A DNA stretch of 64,000 nucleotides from Sebaldella sp. S0638 (GCF_024158605.1 NZ_JAMZGM010000014.1:1-64000), one strand, 5' to 3'. Shown: positions 1-9,637, counted from the stretch's first letter. Made by a program: numbers and translations. Notes: generated from the letters alone by a model not told the origin.

Positions 1-73
1 AACCTGGTAGTTAAGCCTGTTTGCGCCGACAATACTTAGATTTACTTCTAGGGAATATAGGTCTTCGCCAAGC
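1..73 (+). rRNA. rrf: 5S ribosomal RNA, 3' part
   Basis: The first 73 bases read as the 3' two thirds of a bacterial 5S rRNA: a GTTAAGCC block near the start, a TACTT segment, a GGGAATATAGGTC block and the terminal GCCAAGC. The 5' part lies outside the window. A tRNA follows 12 bases later, so this is the tail of an rRNA operon. The 3' end is placed by analogy with other 5S ends. Confidence 0.88.
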
Positions 74-85
74 TTTTAATTATTT

Positions 86-162
86 GTCTCTGTAGCTCAG
101 CTGGTTAGAGCATTTGACTGTTAATCAAAGGGTCGCAGGTTCGAGTCCTGCCAGGGACGCCA
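86..162 (+). tRNA. tRNA-Asn (anticodon GTT)
   Basis: The cloverleaf can be folded by eye. The acceptor stem GTCTCTG (86-92) pairs with CAGGGAC (152-158) with one G-T wobble. TAGCTCAG opens the D arm, the anticodon loop CTGTTAA carries GTT, and the T arm contains GGTTCGAGTCC. The CCA end (160-162) is encoded. It is probably co-transcribed with the upstream 5S rRNA. Confidence 0.97.
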
Positions 163-169
163 CTTTTTT

Positions 170-195
170 TCCTATTTTATATAGGATTTTTTTTT
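170..195 (+). terminator. Rho-independent terminator of the rRNA/tRNA operon
   Basis: TCCTAT (170-175) pairs with ATAGGA (181-186) around a five-base loop and is followed by nine T residues. It lies eight bases after the tRNA CCA end. Confidence 0.75.
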
Positions 196-207
196 GCTTT
201 TTTTTCC

Positions 208-236
208 TTAACATATTTTGTGTTTCCTGTTATAAT
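208..236 (+). promoter_or_regulatory. Promoter for the 293 gene and gmhB
   Basis: A TTAACA -35 box (208-213), 17-base spacer and perfect TATAAT -10 box (231-236) lie just after the rRNA-operon terminator and 57 bases before the start at 293. Confidence 0.7.
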
Positions 237-292
237 GGTATTGGAAGAAAATGTTAACATAATATTTATCGGAAATATCGGAGGTGACTGGA

Positions 293-715
293 ATGAAAGA
301 GATAACTAAACTATTTAAAAACATTGATAAATTGGTCTTTATGTCATCCAGTATGGGAAATTCAGAAATGGACTGGAATTACAACGGAACAGGAAATACA
401 AAAGTTACCTGTGAAAACGACAAAATATTTTTTCTGGACAGAATTACCATAGATGACAGACTAAGTTATGAAGATAAGAAAATGTGGGTTGTGAATGGTG
501 ATGAGCTGGAATTCTGGCATTTCAGAAATAATGAATATGAGAAAATATTTACTTTTTCTAAATGGGAACATAACACTCTTATGGCGAAGGAATACTTATG
601 TGCTGATGATGTGTATATGGGAAAAGTGGAGGTAGATAACGAGGACATTATTTTTATGATAGAAATAAAAAGCCAAAAGAAAAACGAACTTATAAAGTAC
701 AAATATTTTAAGTAA
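293..715 (+). CDS. Unknown protein, 140 aa
   Basis: I do not recognise this protein with confidence. The ATG at 293 is chosen because GGAGGT (280-285) sits seven bases upstream; an in-frame GTG at 284 lies inside that ribosome-binding site. There is no signal peptide or membrane segment. The protein is rich in aromatic and charged residues, with alternating strand-like segments and a Cys-x2-Asp-x2-Tyr pattern near residue 105. That layout loosely recalls DUF6314-type small beta-barrels, but the resemblance is weak. It is the first gene after the rRNA operon, has its own promoter, and is nine bases from gmhB, so the two are probably co-transcribed. Confidence 0.7.
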   Translation: MKEITKLFKNIDKLVFMSSSMGNSEMDWNYNGTGNTKVTCENDKIFFLDRITIDDRLSYEDKKMWVVNGDELEFWHFRNNEYEKIFTFSKWEHNTLMAKEYLCADDVYMGKVEVDNEDIIFMIEIKSQKKNELIKYKYFK

Positions 716-724
716 GGAGTAATA

Positions 725-1267
725 ATGAATAAATATATTTTATTGGATAGAGACGGTACAATAAATGTGGAAAAAGATTATCTTTATAAAATAGAAGATT
801 TTGAGTATGAATACGGAGTTATAGAAGCGCTGAAAATTTTTACTGAAAAAGGTTACAGACTAGCTGTAATTACTAATCAGTCAGGAATTGGAAGAGGTTA
901 TTACAGTGAGGAAGATTTTTTGAAGCTGACTTCCTTTTTGGAAAGCGATTTGAAAGATAAAGGAATTGTCATAGATAAAACCTATTATTGTCCCCATCAT
1001 ACAGATGGCAAAGGAATTTATAAAACAGAATGCGACTGTAGAAAACCAGGTACACTCTTATTTGAAAAGGCAATAGATGAATTAAATATTGATACAGAGA
1101 ACTCTTATATGCTCGGTGATAAGGTAAGTGACCTGATTCCCGCAGATAAACTGGGAATTACACCGGTTTTTCTTAGAACGGGACATGGTAGGGAAGAGTC
1201 TCTTAAAGGATTGAATTTTAATTTTTTGAGTTTTGATAATATTTTGGATTTTGCCAAAACTTTATAA
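725..1267 (+). CDS. gmhB: D-glycero-D-manno-heptose 1,7-bisphosphate 7-phosphatase
   Basis: A HAD-superfamily phosphatase of 180 aa, the usual GmhB size. The nucleophile motif DRDGT is at residues 8-12, ITNQSGIGRG carries motif II, and a Cys/His zinc loop (CPHH ... CDCRKPG, about residues 87-107) marks the GmhB/HisB-N subgroup. GDKVSD near 133 is the motif IV acid pair. GmhB removes the 7-phosphate in the ADP-heptose pathway, so the organism probably makes a heptose-containing LPS core, as expected for a diderm. The other heptose genes are not in the window. A histidinol-phosphatase role is possible for this fold, but no his genes are nearby. Confidence 0.88.
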   Translation: MNKYILLDRDGTINVEKDYLYKIEDFEYEYGVIEALKIFTEKGYRLAVITNQSGIGRGYYSEEDFLKLTSFLESDLKDKGIVIDKTYYCPHHTDGKGIYKTECDCRKPGTLLFEKAIDELNIDTENSYMLGDKVSDLIPADKLGITPVFLRTGHGREESLKGLNFNFLSFDNILDFAKTL

Positions 1268-1451
1268 ATTTTTATAAAAAAATTTTATTTTTACACTTTT
1301 TAATTTAAATATTAAATAAAAATATGTTATTTCTCAATTATAGAAATAACTATTTTTAGTTTATAAACGATTTGTTTTTAGTACAGAAATATAACTATTA
1401 TTTCATGTAAAAAAAAATTCTGCAAATGGACTTGAAAGTCTGATTTTTTTA

Positions 1452-1480
1452 TTGATAAATTATATATTAAGTGGTATAAT
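1452..1480 (+). promoter_or_regulatory. Promoter of the murF cluster
   Basis: TTGATA (1452-1457), a 17-base spacer and TATAAT (1475-1480) lie 36 bases before murF. The 249-base gap after gmhB also has a short imperfect hairpin (GACT/AGTC around 1430-1440) flanked by an A-run and a T-run, which may end gmhB transcription. I see no gene in the gap. Confidence 0.75.
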
Positions 1481-1516
1481 TATTTAATTACGCACTAAAA
1501 ATGGAGTTATTAAATT

Positions 1517-2824
1517 ATGAAAAAAAATTATATCTTTAGAAAAACACTTGAAGAATTCGGAATTTCTGATTGTCTGGATATTCCTGATATAAATAATGTT
1601 TTAATCAATTCAGGTGAAGTACTGGAAAATGACCTGTTTATAGCTATCAGAGGCGGAAACAACTATATTAACGAAGCAGCAGAAAAAGATGCATATGTTA
1701 TATATGACGACGAAACAAAAATTACAGACTATCAGAAAGCATTTTTAGTAAATGATAGTATTAAATTTTTACAAAAGTTTGCTGAAAATTGGAGAAATTC
1801 ACTTGATATAAAAATAATTGGAATTACAGGAAGTAACGGAAAAACAACAGTAAAAGATATTGTACATCAGCTGTTGTCTACTAAATACAAAGGAAAAAAA
1901 ACAGAAGGTAATTTAAATAACCATATTGGATTGCCTGTTTCTTTGTTACGTGCTGAAAATTCCGATGATTTTTTAGTTTTGGAGATGGGAATGAGCGGCT
2001 TTGGTGAAATAGACCTGCTTGCAGATATAGCAAAGCCTGATTATGGAATTATTACTAATATAGGTGATTCACATCTTGAGTTTTTGGGTAGCAGAGAGAA
2101 CGTTTTTAAGGCCAAAAGTGAGATTATAAAGCATGTAAAAGATAAAATGTTCCTGAATGGAGATGATCCATTTTTAAAAGATCTTCACGGAATAAAAGTT
2201 TCTACAGAAAGCGGCAGTTCAGCTGATTACAAAGCGCAGGACATAGTTTTAGACGGCAGCGGAACAAAATTCAGTCTGAATGGTACGCTTAATCTTGAGA
2301 CGAATCTTATAGGCGAGCATAATATTCTGAATTTGCTGTTTGGTATAGCATTATCAGATGAATTCGGAATAAAGCCGGAAGAAACAGCAGCGGAGTTAAA
2401 GAATATAAAGCTTACTGCAATGAGATTTCAAAAAGTAGAAAATAATAATATTGTATATATTAATGATGCATATAATGCCAGCCCTATTTCAATGGAAAAG
2501 GCTATTCTTACATTTTCGGATATTTATAATGACAGATATAAGGTAGTGGTACTTGGGGATATGCTGGAACTTGGCGACAAGGGAACAGAATTTCATGAGG
2601 AACTGGAAAAAATACTGAGAAATACAAAACAAAATGAGATATTGTTATATGGTCCTTTAATGAAAAGCCTTTATGAAAAAATCAAAGATATGAATGTTTT
2701 TCACTTTGAGGATAAATCTTTTATCAGAGAAAAGCTAAGGGAGTACGATACTAAAAGGTTGGCTGTTCTGTTGAAGGGATCCAGAGGGATGAGATTAGAA
2801 GAAATTATAGAGGAAGGAAATTAA
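1517..2824 (+). CDS. murF: UDP-MurNAc-tripeptide--D-Ala-D-Ala ligase MurF
   Basis: MurF adds D-Ala-D-Ala to the UDP-MurNAc tripeptide in the cytoplasm, the last soluble step before lipid I. The protein is 435 aa with the three-domain Mur ligase plan. The ATP loop GSNGKTT is at residues 105-111, the EMGMSGFGEI segment follows in the central domain, and YNASPISM lies near 320. GGAG at 1503-1506 precedes the ATG. It opens the mur/fts cluster, four bases before mraY. The usual mraZ-rsmH-ftsL-ftsI-murE genes are not upstream here and must be elsewhere. Confidence 0.95.
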   Translation: MKKNYIFRKTLEEFGISDCLDIPDINNVLINSGEVLENDLFIAIRGGNNYINEAAEKDAYVIYDDETKITDYQKAFLVNDSIKFLQKFAENWRNSLDIKIIGITGSNGKTTVKDIVHQLLSTKYKGKKTEGNLNNHIGLPVSLLRAENSDDFLVLEMGMSGFGEIDLLADIAKPDYGIITNIGDSHLEFLGSRENVFKAKSEIIKHVKDKMFLNGDDPFLKDLHGIKVSTESGSSADYKAQDIVLDGSGTKFSLNGTLNLETNLIGEHNILNLLFGIALSDEFGIKPEETAAELKNIKLTAMRFQKVENNNIVYINDAYNASPISMEKAILTFSDIYNDRYKVVVLGDMLELGDKGTEFHEELEKILRNTKQNEILLYGPLMKSLYEKIKDMNVFHFEDKSFIREKLREYDTKRLAVLLKGSRGMRLEEIIEEGN

Positions 2825-2827
2825 AAA

Positions 2828-3916
2828 ATGCTGTATTTATTACACCAATTATTTTTTGAGGATTTGAAAATCCTGAGAATATTTAAATCAATCACAATAA
2901 GGGCTTCAATATCCTTTTTTTTAGCACTGCTCTTTGTTTTGATACTGGGAAAACCATTTATTGCATGGCTGAAAAAGAAAAAATACGGTGATACTGTCAG
3001 AGAAGAGGGACCGCAGTCTCATTTTTCAAAATCAGGGACACCAACAATGGGAGGACTTCTTATCATAGGAGCTATCTTATTTGCTACTGCAATTTGCGGA
3101 AATTTTTCTAATAAATTTATTGTCTTTTTATTTTTTATAACGATTTTGTTTAGTACAATAGGTTTTTATGATGATTATCTGAAACTTACAAAACACAAAA
3201 AAGGACTTTCAAGTAAGAAAAAAATATTAGGACAGCTTATTATAACGATTTTGACTTTTATTTTTATATATAAATACGGATTGATAAGTCCGAGAGTAGA
3301 TTTTTCAATAGTAAATCCGATAATTAAAAATTCATATTTCTATATTACACCGGCATTATTCTTTGTTTTTATGGCAATAGTAATAATAGGTTCTTCAAAT
3401 GCGGTGAATCTTACAGACGGACTGGACGGACTCGTAACAGGACCAATTATCATTGTATGTGCTACTCTGGCTATAATAACATATCTTACAGGACACGTAG
3501 AATATGCAGATTATCTAAATCTTTTTTATGTAAAAGACGCAGGGGAAATGCTTGTATATCTGGTATCGATTATAGGAGCCTCAATTGGGTTCTTATGGTA
3601 TAACTTTTATCCGGCACAGGTATTTATGGGTGATACAGGATCACTTACGCTGGGCGGAGTTCTGGGAATAGTAGTAATCTTCATAAAGCAGGAGCTTTTG
3701 CTTCCTGTGGCAGGGTTTATATTCATAATAGAGGCTTTATCAGTAATGATACAGGTCTGGCATTATAAAAAATTCGGAAAACGTGTATTTAGAATGGCGC
3801 CAATACATCATCATTTTGAGCTTTTAGGAATTCCTGAAACCAAGGTTACCATAAGGTTCTGGATTATTTCAATATTGACGGCTTTACTGACTTTTTTGAT
3901 TTTAAAATTAAGATAA
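2828..3916 (+). CDS. mraY: Phospho-N-acetylmuramoyl-pentapeptide transferase MraY
   Basis: MraY moves phospho-MurNAc-pentapeptide to undecaprenyl phosphate, giving lipid I at the inner membrane. At 362 aa with about ten hydrophobic segments it matches the family. Visible signatures are the early HFSKSGTPTMGG stretch, the DDYLKL acidic pair, NAVNLTDGLDGL, GDTGSLTLGG and the C-terminal APIHHHFE histidine cluster, so all active-site blocks are intact. Four bases separate it from murF and thirteen from murD, consistent with a single operon. Confidence 0.97.
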   Translation: MLYLLHQLFFEDLKILRIFKSITIRASISFFLALLFVLILGKPFIAWLKKKKYGDTVREEGPQSHFSKSGTPTMGGLLIIGAILFATAICGNFSNKFIVFLFFITILFSTIGFYDDYLKLTKHKKGLSSKKKILGQLIITILTFIFIYKYGLISPRVDFSIVNPIIKNSYFYITPALFFVFMAIVIIGSSNAVNLTDGLDGLVTGPIIIVCATLAIITYLTGHVEYADYLNLFYVKDAGEMLVYLVSIIGASIGFLWYNFYPAQVFMGDTGSLTLGGVLGIVVIFIKQELLLPVAGFIFIIEALSVMIQVWHYKKFGKRVFRMAPIHHHFELLGIPETKVTIRFWIISILTALLTFLILKLR

Positions 3917-3929
3917 TAAGGAATGATTA

Positions 3930-5267
3930 ATGATGAAAAATGCAATAGTATTCGGTGCGGGACTAAGCGGACACGGTGCAGCGGAATTACTTGGGAAAGA
4001 AGGGTATAACGTCTTTCTTGTAGATGATAATACTGGTATAAAAAGTGAAGACGGAATCAAAATAATAGATGAAAATGAAATAGAATTTATTGTAAAAAGT
4101 CCGGGGATACCATGGGACACAGAGCTTTTGAAAAAAGCAGAAAACATGAAAATAAACGTGATATCTGAAATAGATCTGGCATACAGATATATGGATAAAA
4201 AGACTAAAATAATTTCTGTCACAGGAACAAACGGGAAAACAACCACTGCTACAAAAATATATGAACTTTTAACAGAAGCGGGACTTAACGCCGAGCTTGC
4301 CGGGAATGCGGGATTTTCTTTTGCAAAGCTGGTTAGTGACGGGAAAAATCCAGACTATATAGTTTTGGAATTAAGCAGTTATCAGCTGGAGAATGATCCT
4401 AAAGTACATTCATATATAGCAGGAATAATAAATTTGACTCCTGATCATCTGACAAGGTATAATTCACTTGATGATTATTATATAACAAAATTTAATATAT
4501 TTGACCATCAGAATAACAATGACTATGCATTGATAAATCTTGACGATAAAGAGATAATGAGAATTATTTCGGGAAACAAAGAAATAGATGATAAAATAAA
4601 AGCAAAAAGAATTTTACTGAGCGGTGAAAAAAATGCTGATGTATTTCAGAAAGACGGTATGATATACATAAATAAAAATTCCCAAGAGATACCTCTTATA
4701 AAAACATCTGATTTATCACTAAAAGGAAAGCATAATCTCGAGAATATATTGTTTATTGTTTCTGTGGGGATGATACTGAATATTGATACAGAAGTAATGA
4801 GAACCTTCTTATCTTCCACAAAGCCTCTGGAACATAGGCTGGAAAATTTCTTTGAAAAAGAGAATGCAGTTTTTATCAATGATTCCAAAGGGACAAATTC
4901 AGAGTCAACAATAAAGGCTATAGAGGCCTTTGGAAAATCAACGGTATTAATCTGCGGGGGTTATGATAAACAAGCCTCTAATAAGGATTTGATTGATAAA
5001 ATAGTGGAAAAAGTCGATTTTGTGTATCTGATAGGACAGACTTCGGATATTCTCGAAAAAGAACTGAAAGATCTGAAATATACAAACTATAAAAACCTTA
5101 AGACATTGGAAAATGTTTTGAATGATATAAAAGATAATTTAGATTTTTCAAAAGAGCAGGTAGTTTTGTTTTCTCCGGCAACTTCCAGTTTTGACCAGTT
5201 TAAAAATTTTGAGGACAGAGGAAGAATTTTTAAAGAGCTTACAAATCAAATTATAGGAGATAGATAA
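3930..5267 (+). CDS. murD: UDP-N-acetylmuramoylalanine--D-glutamate ligase MurD
   Basis: MurD adds D-glutamate to UDP-MurNAc-L-Ala. The 445-aa protein starts with the Rossmann-like GAGLSGHG, has the ATP loop GTNGKTTT near residue 100, the LELSSYQLE segment, and the C-terminal CGGYDK and FSPATSSFDQF motifs typical of MurD. Two adjacent ATG codons (3930 and 3933) follow AAGGA at 3918-3922, so the start is uncertain by one residue. Its stop is directly followed by the TTG start of ftsW, which suggests coupled translation. Confidence 0.95.
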   Translation: MMKNAIVFGAGLSGHGAAELLGKEGYNVFLVDDNTGIKSEDGIKIIDENEIEFIVKSPGIPWDTELLKKAENMKINVISEIDLAYRYMDKKTKIISVTGTNGKTTTATKIYELLTEAGLNAELAGNAGFSFAKLVSDGKNPDYIVLELSSYQLENDPKVHSYIAGIINLTPDHLTRYNSLDDYYITKFNIFDHQNNNDYALINLDDKEIMRIISGNKEIDDKIKAKRILLSGEKNADVFQKDGMIYINKNSQEIPLIKTSDLSLKGKHNLENILFIVSVGMILNIDTEVMRTFLSSTKPLEHRLENFFEKENAVFINDSKGTNSESTIKAIEAFGKSTVLICGGYDKQASNKDLIDKIVEKVDFVYLIGQTSDILEKELKDLKYTNYKNLKTLENVLNDIKDNLDFSKEQVVLFSPATSSFDQFKNFEDRGRIFKELTNQIIGDR

Positions 5268-6377
5268 TTGAGAGAGAAAAGAACCTTGTCAATTGCATTT
5301 ATAATATCAATAATGATTTTAATAGTAATTGGAATTGCGATGATGTTTAGTGTCAGCTTTACATCAGGATTACATGAATACAGGAATTATTACTACTTCA
5401 TAATCAGACAGCTGATATGGATAACCGCAGGGGGATTTTTTATGATAGTGGCTTCCAGAATAAACTATAAGAGATATAAAAAAATAAGAGGTCTTTTTTT
5501 TATCGGAGGTCTTGCACTTCTTGTTTTGGTCTTATTCGTAGGTAAAGAGGTAAACGGTGCCAAAAGATGGCTGGTTATCGGACCTATAGTAATACAGCCT
5601 TCAGAAGTGGCTAAAATTACTTTTATTATTTATTTGTCAGGGGCATTGGAATATTATAAGGATAAAAAATATAAAAGCCTTGAAATACTAATAGCTGCTG
5701 TTGTACCGCTGTTTGTATTCATACTTTTGATTTTTCTGGAAAAGTCGTTTAGTTCGGCAGTAATATTATTCGTAATAGGTTTCTCCATGATTTTTGTTTC
5801 AAAGGTAAAGATAGAGCAGCTGATTATTTTCTTTCTAAGTTTTATGGCACTCGGAGCCTTTGGTATAATGCATTCCGATTACAGAAGAAGAAGAATACTT
5901 AGTTATTTCACAGGGTTTAATAAAGATGGAAATGATGTGGGATATCAGGCAAGACAGTCCCTTATAGCTATAGGAAGCGGAAGGGTACTGGGAAGACATT
6001 ATGGAAACGGACTTCAAAAGTATTTCTATCTTCCGGAGAGACACACAGATTATATATTTTCCACTTATGCGGAAGAATTTGGCTTTATAGGATGTTTCGT
6101 TTTAATAGGAATATATTTCTTTATTTTATTAATAATGATAATGACAATAAATAAAACAAAGGATTATTTCGGTAAGTATCTGGTATTTGGTATAATGGTA
6201 CTTTTCATAACACAGGCTTTGGCAAATATGTTTGTGGTAACCGGAGTTGTTCCGTCTACAGGGATTACACTGCCGCTGATAAGCTATGGAGGAAGTTCCA
6301 CTATAGTAATTATGGCAGCTTTGGGTATAGTAATCAATGTGATTAATAATATAGATGAGGTAAATGAAGATGAATAA
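5268..6377 (+). CDS. ftsW: FtsW/RodA-family peptidoglycan glycosyltransferase
   Basis: A SEDS-family polytopic membrane protein of 369 aa that polymerises lipid II. About ten membrane segments are visible. Family blocks include NGAKRWL, QPSEVAK, the GYQARQSLIAIGSG segment, HTDYIFSTYAEEFGFIG and the C-terminal GVVPSTGITLPLISYGGSS. The start is a TTG placed immediately after the murD stop, and the 3' end overlaps murG. FtsW rather than RodA is inferred from its place between murD and murG; PBP2, the usual RodA partner, is encoded near 21231. Confidence 0.93.
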   Translation: MREKRTLSIAFIISIMILIVIGIAMMFSVSFTSGLHEYRNYYYFIIRQLIWITAGGFFMIVASRINYKRYKKIRGLFFIGGLALLVLVLFVGKEVNGAKRWLVIGPIVIQPSEVAKITFIIYLSGALEYYKDKKYKSLEILIAAVVPLFVFILLIFLEKSFSSAVILFVIGFSMIFVSKVKIEQLIIFFLSFMALGAFGIMHSDYRRRRILSYFTGFNKDGNDVGYQARQSLIAIGSGRVLGRHYGNGLQKYFYLPERHTDYIFSTYAEEFGFIGCFVLIGIYFFILLIMIMTINKTKDYFGKYLVFGIMVLFITQALANMFVVTGVVPSTGITLPLISYGGSSTIVIMAALGIVINVINNIDEVNEDE

Positions 6378-7437
6378 AAAGGAAAAAGTGATCTTGACAA
6401 CAGGGGGAACAGGAGGACATATATATCCCGCCCTTGCAATAGCCAAGAAATTAAAAGACAAAGGTATAGATGTCTTATTTATAGGAACATCACACAGAAT
6501 GGAAAAAACAATAGTTCCAAATGAGGGGTACAGATTTATAGGTCTGGATATAATACCGATAAAATCAGTTCCGGCAATATTTAAAATAATAAAAGGAACT
6601 TTGAAGTCAATAAAAATTCTGAGAAAAGAAAAAGCAACCAAAGTAATAGGATTTGGAAATTATATATCAATTCCCGTAATTCTTGCTGCAAAATTTTTGA
6701 GGATACCGTATTATCTTCAGGAACAAAACAGTATTATGGGATTAGCCAATAAAAAATTCTATAAAGGTTCCAAAAAAGTTTTTCTTGCTTTTAGAAATAC
6801 ACTGAATACTGTCCCGGGAAAATACAGGGAGAAATTTATAGTAACAGGCAATCCTTTGAGGGAAGAATTTTATCGTAAGGAAAAAGCAAAAGAAAGAGAA
6901 AAACTGGGGATACGTGAAGATGAAAAAGTGCTGTTTATAATAGGCGGAAGCCTTGGTGCAAAAAATATAAATGAAGCAGTATTAAAAAAATGGGATAAAA
7001 TGCAGGGAATGAAAAACCTGAGATTATTCTGGGGAACAGGAAAAGATCTGTTTGAGGAAGTAGTTTCCAAGATAACTGATTACGGAAGTGCCGTAGTTCT
7101 TCCTTATTTTGACAACGCAGCGGATATTATGTGTGCGGCGGATATGGTTCTGTGCAGAGCAGGAGCATCTACAGTTTCGGAGCTGATACAGCTGGAAAAA
7201 CCGTCGATAGTAATTCCATATGACTTTGTCGGGCAGAAAGAAAATGCTGAGGAGATAGAATTCGTAAACGGTACTAAAATTTTTGAAAATAAAAACGTAA
7301 GTGATGCAATAGATGAGGCTTTATTAGAAATAAACCAGCCTGATATACTGAATTTTATGAGTGAAAATCTTAAAACTCTGAAAAAAGGAAATGCTGTATG
7401 TTCTATTGTTAAACACATAGACTTGGAGGAGAAATGA
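6370..7437 (+). CDS. murG: UDP-GlcNAc:lipid I GlcNAc transferase MurG
   Basis: MurG converts lipid I to lipid II on the inner face of the membrane. The glycine-rich TGGTGGHIYPALA loop lies near the N-terminus, QEQNSIMGLANK and GNPLR follow, and the donor-binding GGSLGAKNIN and CRAGASTVSEL with a QKEN block end the fold. I prefer the ATG at 6370, nine bases after GAGG (6357-6360), over the ATG at 6364, which is only three bases away. It overlaps ftsW by eight bases and murC by four. Confidence 0.95.
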   Translation: MNKKEKVILTTGGTGGHIYPALAIAKKLKDKGIDVLFIGTSHRMEKTIVPNEGYRFIGLDIIPIKSVPAIFKIIKGTLKSIKILRKEKATKVIGFGNYISIPVILAAKFLRIPYYLQEQNSIMGLANKKFYKGSKKVFLAFRNTLNTVPGKYREKFIVTGNPLREEFYRKEKAKEREKLGIREDEKVLFIIGGSLGAKNINEAVLKKWDKMQGMKNLRLFWGTGKDLFEEVVSKITDYGSAVVLPYFDNAADIMCAADMVLCRAGASTVSELIQLEKPSIVIPYDFVGQKENAEEIEFVNGTKIFENKNVSDAIDEALLEINQPDILNFMSENLKTLKKGNAVCSIVKHIDLEEK

Positions 7438-8780
7438 GTGAAGGAGTAAAAACAATTTTTTTCAGCGGGATTAACGGAATAGGGATGAGCGGTCTTGCTA
7501 AAATAATGGTTACTAAAGGATATAATGTATATGGTTCGGATATAGTGGAAAAGCCTATCTCAAAACAATTAAGAGATATGGGTGTAGGAATGTTTATAGG
7601 GCAGGAAGCTGAAAACCTTGCGGGGAAAGACATAGACCTGTTCATATATTCCAGCGCTATTAAAGAAAGTAATCCCGAATATAAGTATGCAGTAGATAAT
7701 AATATAAGAAAAATAAAAAGAGGAGAACTGCTGGCACTGTTAATGAATGATTCAAAAGGGATCGCAGTAGCGGGAACGCACGGGAAAACAACTACCAGCT
7801 CTATGCTTGGGATAACAATGCTTGAAAAAGATCCGTGCATAGTAGTAGGAGGGATAATTCCCGAAATAGGAAGCAACAGTAAAGTGGGAAATTCTGAATA
7901 TTTCATAGCTGAAGCCGACGAAAGCGATAATTCATTTCTGTATCTGACTCCGTCATATTCAATAGTGACAAATGTAGAGGCAGATCATTTGGAAAATCAC
8001 GGTTCATATGAAAATATAAAAAAATCTTTTGAGGAATTCATCGACAAGACCAGTGATATTGTGATTTTGAACAAAGATTGTCATGAAATAGAAAAATTAA
8101 ATTTGAAAAATAAAAATATTATATGGTATAGTATAAACAATGAAAGTGCAGATATTTACGCAAAAAATATAGAATATAAAAACAGGGAATCACATTACGA
8201 AGTGGTGAAAAACGGGGAAAGTCTGGGATTATTCAGACTGAGTATTCCAGGTGAACACAATATTTCGAATTCTCTGGGAGTAATATTCTTGGCACACGAG
8301 TTTTCATGTGATATGGATAAGGTAAAAGAATATCTGTATAATTTCAGAGGTGCGAACAGAAGATACCAGATACTTTATGATAAAACCATAAAAATAATAG
8401 ATGACTATGCACATCACCCTACAGAAATAACTGCAACTATCAATGCTGCCAAAAAAATAGAAACTGAAAAAATAGTAGTAGTATTCCAGCCGCATAGATA
8501 CAGCAGAACGAATTTTTTTCTGAATGAATTTGCTGAAAGTCTGAAACTGGCTGATGAAGTATATCTGCTTCCTATTTACAGCGCTGAAGAGGAAAATATA
8601 TATAATATAAGTTCCGAAAAACTTGCAGAGCTGGTAGGAAAGAATACAAAAGTATACAGTGAGGAAGAAATAACCGGGCATGTGATGAATGATAAAAGCG
8701 ACAATGTTTATCTGTTTATGGGAGCAGGAAGTATCTCCAGAATTGCAAATACTATAAAAAACAAACTAATAGAGGGATAA
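7434..8780 (+). CDS. murC: UDP-N-acetylmuramate--L-alanine ligase MurC
   Basis: MurC starts the peptide side chain by adding L-Ala to UDP-MurNAc. The 448-aa protein has the N-terminal GINGIGMSGLA nucleotide fold, the ATP loop GTHGKTTTS near residue 110, EADESDNSFL, and DDYAHHPTEI followed by QPHRYSR in the C-terminal part, all diagnostic for MurC. GGAG just upstream and an ATGA overlap with murG indicate translational coupling. It lies five bases before murB. Confidence 0.97.
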   Translation: MSEGVKTIFFSGINGIGMSGLAKIMVTKGYNVYGSDIVEKPISKQLRDMGVGMFIGQEAENLAGKDIDLFIYSSAIKESNPEYKYAVDNNIRKIKRGELLALLMNDSKGIAVAGTHGKTTTSSMLGITMLEKDPCIVVGGIIPEIGSNSKVGNSEYFIAEADESDNSFLYLTPSYSIVTNVEADHLENHGSYENIKKSFEEFIDKTSDIVILNKDCHEIEKLNLKNKNIIWYSINNESADIYAKNIEYKNRESHYEVVKNGESLGLFRLSIPGEHNISNSLGVIFLAHEFSCDMDKVKEYLYNFRGANRRYQILYDKTIKIIDDYAHHPTEITATINAAKKIETEKIVVVFQPHRYSRTNFFLNEFAESLKLADEVYLLPIYSAEEENIYNISSEKLAELVGKNTKVYSEEEITGHVMNDKSDNVYLFMGAGSISRIANTIKNKLIEG

Positions 8781-8785
8781 GAATT

Positions 8786-9637
8786 ATGAGAATATTAACT
8801 GATGTAGAAATGAAAAATTACTCAAATATGAAAATAGGCGGAAAAGCAAAAGAATTAATTTTTATAGAAAAAGAAAATGAATTGCAGGAAGTTCTAAAAA
8901 CAAGAGATAAGGTCTTTTTAATAGGGAACGGAACGAATACACTTATAAGTGATAAGAATCTGGATATAAGTTTTATATCACTAAAAGAATTTAATTATAT
9001 GAAAATAATTGAAAAAAATGAAAATTATGATATAGTATGTATAGGAGCAGGAGCAAATCTTGATGATCTGATTGATTTTATGGAAGCAAATGATTATGCA
9101 GGACTTGAAAATATTACAGGTATTCCCGGTTCGGTAGGCGGTCTTGTAAATATGAACGGCGGAGCTTACGGAACAGAAATATTTGACTGCATAGACGAGA
9201 TCAAAATATGTGATCTTGAAGGAAATATAAAAGTATTCAAAAAAAGCGAACTGAATTATAACTACAGAACAACTGACATAAAAGAAAACAGATGGATCGT
9301 GGTGGAAGTATACTTTAAGTTTTCTAAAGGCTTTAATAAAGAGTGTGCACAGGATAAAAAAGACAAAAGAGAAGAAAGACATCCGCTGGAACTTCCAAAT
9401 CTGGGAAGTACATTTAAAAATCCCGATCAGAATTTTGCGGCGCAGCTGATTTCAGATGCAGGTCTAAAAGAGTATAAAGTAGGTAATGCAATGGTTTCAC
9501 CAAAACATCCTAATTTTATAGTAAATCTCGGGGAAGCAGCATTTGACGACGTAATGGGTGTAATAGAGCATGTAAAAGAAGTTATAAAAGAAAAAAATAA
9601 TATTGATTTACAGACAGAGATAATAATAGTAAAATAA
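8786..9637 (+). CDS. murB: UDP-N-acetylenolpyruvoylglucosamine reductase MurB
   Basis: FAD-dependent reductase that turns UDP-GlcNAc-enolpyruvate into UDP-MurNAc. The protein is 283 aa, the short type II form. Visible motifs are GNGTNTLIS, the flavin-binding GIPGSVGGLVNMNGGAYG, NYNYRTT, LPNLGSTFKNP with the catalytic serine, and KHPNFIVN. It is the last gene of the first segment of the cluster; a 100-base gap with two promoters separates it from ftsQ. Confidence 0.96.
   Translation: MRILTDVEMKNYSNMKIGGKAKELIFIEKENELQEVLKTRDKVFLIGNGTNTLISDKNLDISFISLKEFNYMKIIEKNENYDIVCIGAGANLDDLIDFMEANDYAGLENITGIPGSVGGLVNMNGGAYGTEIFDCIDEIKICDLEGNIKVFKKSELNYNYRTTDIKENRWIVVEVYFKFSKGFNKECAQDKKDKREERHPLELPNLGSTFKNPDQNFAAQLISDAGLKEYKVGNAMVSPKHPNFIVNLGEAAFDDVMGVIEHVKEVIKEKNNIDLQTEIIIVK

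Noticed and set aside
284-292. GTG at 284 as the start of the first gene
   Set aside because: It lies within the ribosome-binding site GGAGGT of the ATG at 293.
8304-8681. Minus-strand open frame of 125 codons within murC
   Set aside because: Antisense to a conserved mur ligase, Tyr/Phe/Ile-rich, no start signal.
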